A stretch of 64,000 bases of DNA, taken from Dirofilaria immitis. Its lineage: Eukaryota > Nematoda > Chromadorea > Rhabditida > Onchocercidae. Each line of letters begins with the position of its first letter. Position 1 is the first letter of the stretch. Location: assembly GCA_024305405.1 (NCBI GenBank), contig JAKNDB010000068.1, forward strand, positions 11,021,501 to 11,085,500. The letters are read 5' to 3'. The notes beneath the pieces were generated by a model that had not been told where the DNA came from, searched no databases, and saw only the letters and a program-made list of their open reading frames with translations. Both the position numbers and the translations under genes were made by a program. Shown here piece after piece: positions 59,583 through 64,000 of the stretch.

Positions 59583-62500
59583 TTAATTTGTTGCAAATTG
59601 TTTCTCGAGCTCTTCGACACTAATACAATTAGCAGTTGGTGGAAGGCGTGATATTATGGAAGGAAGGTCACTTGTTGTCGTTGTTGCTTGTGTTTGTGAA
59701 GATAATCCTAGGTGACATAGGTCAATCAAACATTCATTTTCAAAACATAAATTTGCAGAAATCTACTGAGTTTGGATGCCAGAATTTAATCAAAATATTT
59801 CAAGCTTGTGAAGCCAAATACCACTTTTATTAACTTATTGGCTAGGCTACCTAATAATGAAAATTAGTTTCCCAATGCAAACAATATTATGATTAATTAT
59901 TTATTCGCCTACTCAGTGATCGCATTTTTAGTTGAAAAATATTCTAGACATGAAAAAAATTCTTAAACTAATTTCTAACAATACATACCTTGATAAACCT
60001 CTTTATTTGGTGGTTGTAAATCTCTGTTCGCTGGTACACCTGCTGATTGCAGCAATTTTTCTAGAGGGTTCTGATATTTATATTGTGTTAATGATGAAGG
60101 TGGCTGAGTGTTCTGCGGCATCGAAACTGCTGCTGTAGTTGTCACAACTGGTTGCATAGGTACTAGCGGTGTTCCCATCTGAAAACAAATAAAGCTGTTG
60201 ACAGAGAAATATGCTCACATCACATTTTTTGTCTGGAAATTCAAGCTCATTATTTTCTTTCTTACTTTGCGTATTCGGGGTTGGAAACTGAAATATTACA
60301 AAGGTCTTTTTTCTTTTTTAAATGACATTTCATATCACGGTCAACTAAAAGAACTGAAAAATAATAAGTATAATTTAACGTCATTTTTGTAATCTTAGTT
60401 TTGTCAATAAATGCATCTCCATTAGTAGAAGTAAAAATGGTTATCATCTACTATTGGAAAAGTAATCTCGAAAAAAAACACAAACATGATGAGGATGAGG
60501 CGCAACGGAAACATTAGGCAAAGCTGCAAAAGCTGCCGCTTGTTGTGATAGAAATCGTGCTCGAATAATCTGTGCTTGATTCAAATCACCACGCATCATC
60601 GCAAGTGCGTATTGCCGTTGATGTTCTGCCTGAGCCGCTAATGCTTGTGCCCGTACTGAAGTTGTCATTTGCGCGTTCGACTGCCAATTATTCAGTGATA
60701 AACCATTTTGCATTGCTGCAAGCACTTGAGCATATTGTTGCTGCAGAGCAAGTGTTGTCATCAAGTTTGCTGCATTTTTTGATGCTATACCACCAACTAC
60801 AGCGTCTCCAGAAACTAAAAATTGATGAACAAATGTTCTTCTTAAAATTTCAAAAATTCGCATGATTTTCTTTCAGTAAACTCAGATATATCAAAATATA
60901 ATGGTAACAATAATTAAATATTTTCAATGCATCATCGAAAAATTCTGATTAAATAAGATGACAAATTCGATTATCAAGTCAAAATGTACGCTGCATGAAA
61001 TGATCTAATAATATAATTCTATTGATAATCATCATTTATTAAGGAAGTTTTTGAGACTAACGTTTATGAGATACATTGAAATGTTCTGGAACAAGATTTT
61101 GTTTGATAGCATTATACTGCGTAGAACATATGGACATGTTAGAATGACGAAGTTTTTCTTCCATGGTCATCGTCGTATTATTGTTTTTCGTCATTTGACG
61201 CATCACAGAAGTTGGCATAAATGAATTCGGAAGTGCGCTTGTTGCAGAAGTTCGTGAGTGAATTGGAGTAGTAGCAGTTACTGGTCGTGCTTGCGTCGAT
61301 TGTGGTATTGCTCCATTTCCTACTATATTTGTCAGTGCTTGCCTACAAAGCGAGCGTGAAATATGGTGGAACAAATAGGTTACATAGCAAATATTGTACT
61401 TTTCTGCTACTTTTGGATCAAACCAATATGTGCTTTATGTTTACATGAACACAACACACTTATATGTATATATATATAGTTATGATGCAACTGTAAGATT
61501 CATTGCGTATAAATCACCAAAATAAAGCTAAAAATCAAGTTTGATCCATCGTACAAAGAAAATTCTTAGCAACAGAATAATCTGAATAAAAATTATTACT
61601 AACCTCAAAACAGTACTATCTACTCCTTGAGTATTTGAAGCAAGTGTCGATCGCTGATTAACAGCCAATGCATGCAAAGCAGCTGCTTTTTCATATTGCG
61701 AACGAAGAAAAGCTGCATGAAATGTGACATCAGAGAAAGGTGGAGGTACAACGGCATGAGAGGATGCTTGAGAGTTCAACGAAGTTCCTGACAAATGATG
61801 CGCCGGAGCCAAAGAAATTTTGGATGAAAATGTAAAACTGTCTTCAGTTATACGTGAAACATCATCCGTCGTTCCATTTTGCAAACGTGCAAACTTATTT
61901 AGTTTGTTCATGAGATGTGCTTGTTGATGCGGATCACCGAGAGGATTTCCTTTATCGTCTGCCATTGTTAAAAAAAATTAAATATATAATAACATCATAT
62001 GAAAATAAAAGGGGAAAGTCTGTGAATTCTAAATAACTAACTTCTAAATAGCTAATTACATCTAAAAATTATACAAACTAGTGCAAAGATGTCGAAATCC
62101 AATATATTTTATCTGTCAGGAAACATAAAAATTATAAATAACCGCACATATAAATTTAATTTCATCTATTCAGCTATTTAATAAATAACAATAACAAATC
62201 TAAAGAGTAAAGAATATGAATGAACCTGGCTTAAATACGGTTGTCGTGAATTGGATGGAAGCTGTTCGCTAGCTAATAAGTTTCCAGAACCATCAATACC
62301 AGCAGAGAGAATGGATAAATTCCCAGGGATCGATTCCTTTTGGAAATTACGTTCCAAATCTTCAACTCGCAAAACCCCTGCATTGATGATGCAACATGCT
62401 GAAGAGTGAAATAATGAGCAATCGACCAAACTGAATAGAAATTGCTTGTTTTAAAATACAGAATGTACAAAAATTAACAAACCTGCTCAGGAGATTTTGT

Positions 62501-64000
62501 GAGTGAGCAGATCGTTGACAAGTATTTGAAAATATCTTATTCAGGACAGAAATCGATGCTGGAGTTGGCGATGAATCGGAAACTGAAGATGACGAGGGAG
62601 AGTACACCTCTGCTGCGAAGACTCGTTTCTACTAGCGAATAAATTATCTGAGAAAAATTCCTTATATAGAAAATAAAAAGCACATCCGTAAACTTTAAGA
62701 AATTTTTACTACCATCAATTTAATAATTACCAGAATTCTCAGATTTAGTTGTAGCAAAAAGCGTGACAATCTGCTACCAGTTGGTTCTTTTGCCGCTGGC
62801 GATTTAAACTCATTCTGAAAAAATCATTATAGTAATACTAAAACGTGACGCAGTTTTTATAATTAAGCAGTTTTAGACAATCTGAAAAACCTCGGTTTTA
62901 CATAAAAAGTGATTGTTTTGGTAATGAGATAATTACAGAATCTAATAACTGGAAACGAAGCAAATGATTTAACGATTAAATTAGATAATAGGCATACGAG
63001 ATCAAGAGAGAAAAAAGTACAGAAATACAATCCAAAACAGAAAAAAGCACATACCAAGCATGTAGTCGTATCTCAATAAAATCCACATTAAAGACGATTT
63101 TAGCACTATTATATGAATTTCGCTAAAAGTAATTCCAACATTCTTACCTCTTTTAATGAATCTAAATCGGCATCATCGAGAATACCCATAATTGCAGCAA
63201 ATTCAGCATCAGAATTTGGCAGTCTGTTGTTTAACAAGGATACTGGTGTCAATGAATTATCATTGATAGTAAAAGACTGAATAAGATTTGTTGATATATC
63301 GTCGTCATTGCCTTCATTGTGAGATGCATTCGATTTACCAAAGGAAGATAAGCCTAAATCGCTACTAACAATTTGAGAAGACGGCCTCCAATCTGTAGCA
63401 TCAATCTTCTTATTTGTTATAATTTCGTTTAGTTCACTTGTGCCGGAAATTTCACTTTGTTGTGCCATCCTTGCTGGATTTTTTTCAGTTTTTGAGAAAA
63501 ATCACCTGTAGAAAATATTCAAACGAGAAATATTTAATAAAATAAATTCAATTTAATTTGCAGAAAATCGAAAGAAGACAATAAAATTTTGTTGGCTAAA
63601 TGCAATTATTTTATACTATGCCACCAAAATTGTCTGATCAAATCAAATTCATTCATTTCGATGAAATACCGATCAATAAATACGACTGTGCAAAATCACG
63701 GAAAAACAGACTATATAAAAAAGAAATCCTTTTAAATTTACATGCATAGTTAATTAACTAAAATTTATTTGGAAATTAATAATATCTTTTAAAAATTCCA
63801 CTTTGTATAAGAAAATTAAATAATCTTTAGTTTTCTAATATGTACGTCTTTTTCAGACTCGTTTTATGGAAAATACTAAACTATCATATCTGAGGAATGA
63901 GCTTTTATTTTTGCACGGGCTATGAGAAAATACATAATAGATTTCAACTTACGTCTGATCTTATTATCGTCATCAAAACCGCGCAATTCAATCATATCAT
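59583..64000 (-). CDS. ifet-1: IFET-1, eIF4E transporter (4E-T) homologue, 5' end beyond the window
   Basis: 4E-T binds eIF4E and represses translation in P-bodies and germ granules. Exons: 64000-63953 (partial, MIELRGFDDDNKIR), 63505-63148, 62814-62731 (GSRLSRF, the family's SRWF-like motif), about 62631-62483, 62377-62226 (RVEDLERNF), 61958-61604, 61342-61062, 60814-60488, 60178-59989 and 59707-59583. Two points fix the identity. FMPTSVMRQMTKNN matches the PTSVIRKM motif of 4E-T, and the very C-terminus CISVEELEKQFATN matches the vertebrate end KVISVDELEYRQ. The body is low-complexity and rich in Gln, Ala and Ser, as usual for this protein. As written the frame breaks at the run 63479-63485, between DFSQKLKK and NPARMAQQ. 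Junctions near 62731, 62483 and 62226 are also out of phase. The start codon and the YxxxxL eIF4E-binding motif lie to the right of the window. Confidence 0.88.

Overview
The window is nuclear DNA from a nematode, most likely a parasitic one of filarial type. It is very AT-rich. Genes are split by many small to mid-size introns with TTTTCAG/TTTTAG-type acceptors, and the recognisable products are best matched by Caenorhabditis proteins (IDA-1, VEM-1, GRK-2, RIB-2, IFET-1). There is no bacterial operon, virus or CRISPR array. The genus is an inference from composition and gene style; I could not run a search.

Layout. 1-1.0 kb (-): exons of an unidentified gene. 1.48-5.56 kb (-): RPUSD4-like mitochondrial pseudouridine synthase. 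6.24-8.77 kb (-): TRM10-family tRNA methyltransferase (TRMT10C/MRPP1 type). 8.8-10.9 kb: divergent intergenic region with an AC-rich microsatellite. 10.9-25.3 kb (+): ida-1 (IA-2/phogrin-like receptor pseudophosphatase) with a 4.5 kb first intron. 26.56-27.66 kb (+): vem-1 (PGRMC-type cytochrome b5 domain protein). 28.21-28.57 kb (+): small acidic protein, possibly APC15. 30.23-38.07 kb (-): grk-2 (GRK2/3 kinase). 38.1-49 kb: about 10.9 kb of gene-free sequence between divergent genes, with a 42/43-bp minisatellite, TG/AC microsatellites and several inverted repeats. 49-57.42 kb (+): rib-2 (EXTL3-type heparan sulfate glycosyltransferase). 59.58-64 kb (-): ifet-1 (eIF4E-transporter, 4E-T), running off the right edge.

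Most striking result. Nearly every recognisable gene is broken at one or more points by what looks like a single-base length error, mostly a mononucleotide run one base short. The conserved protein resumes in another frame immediately after. I count at least ten strong cases in ida-1, vem-1, grk-2 and ifet-1, with further probable ones in rib-2 and RPUSD4. Their spread over unrelated essential genes argues for homopolymer error in a long-read assembly, not for pseudogenes. The coding calls below therefore give exon coordinates and name the places where the literal sequence does not translate through.

Biologically notable points: the RPUSD4-like enzyme lacks the catalytic Asp of the RluA family; the TRM10 gene carries an in-frame TGA; two genes for mitochondrial RNA modification lie head-to-tail; IDA-1 has lost both PTP catalytic signatures; and grk-2 intron 1 appears to be GC-AG.
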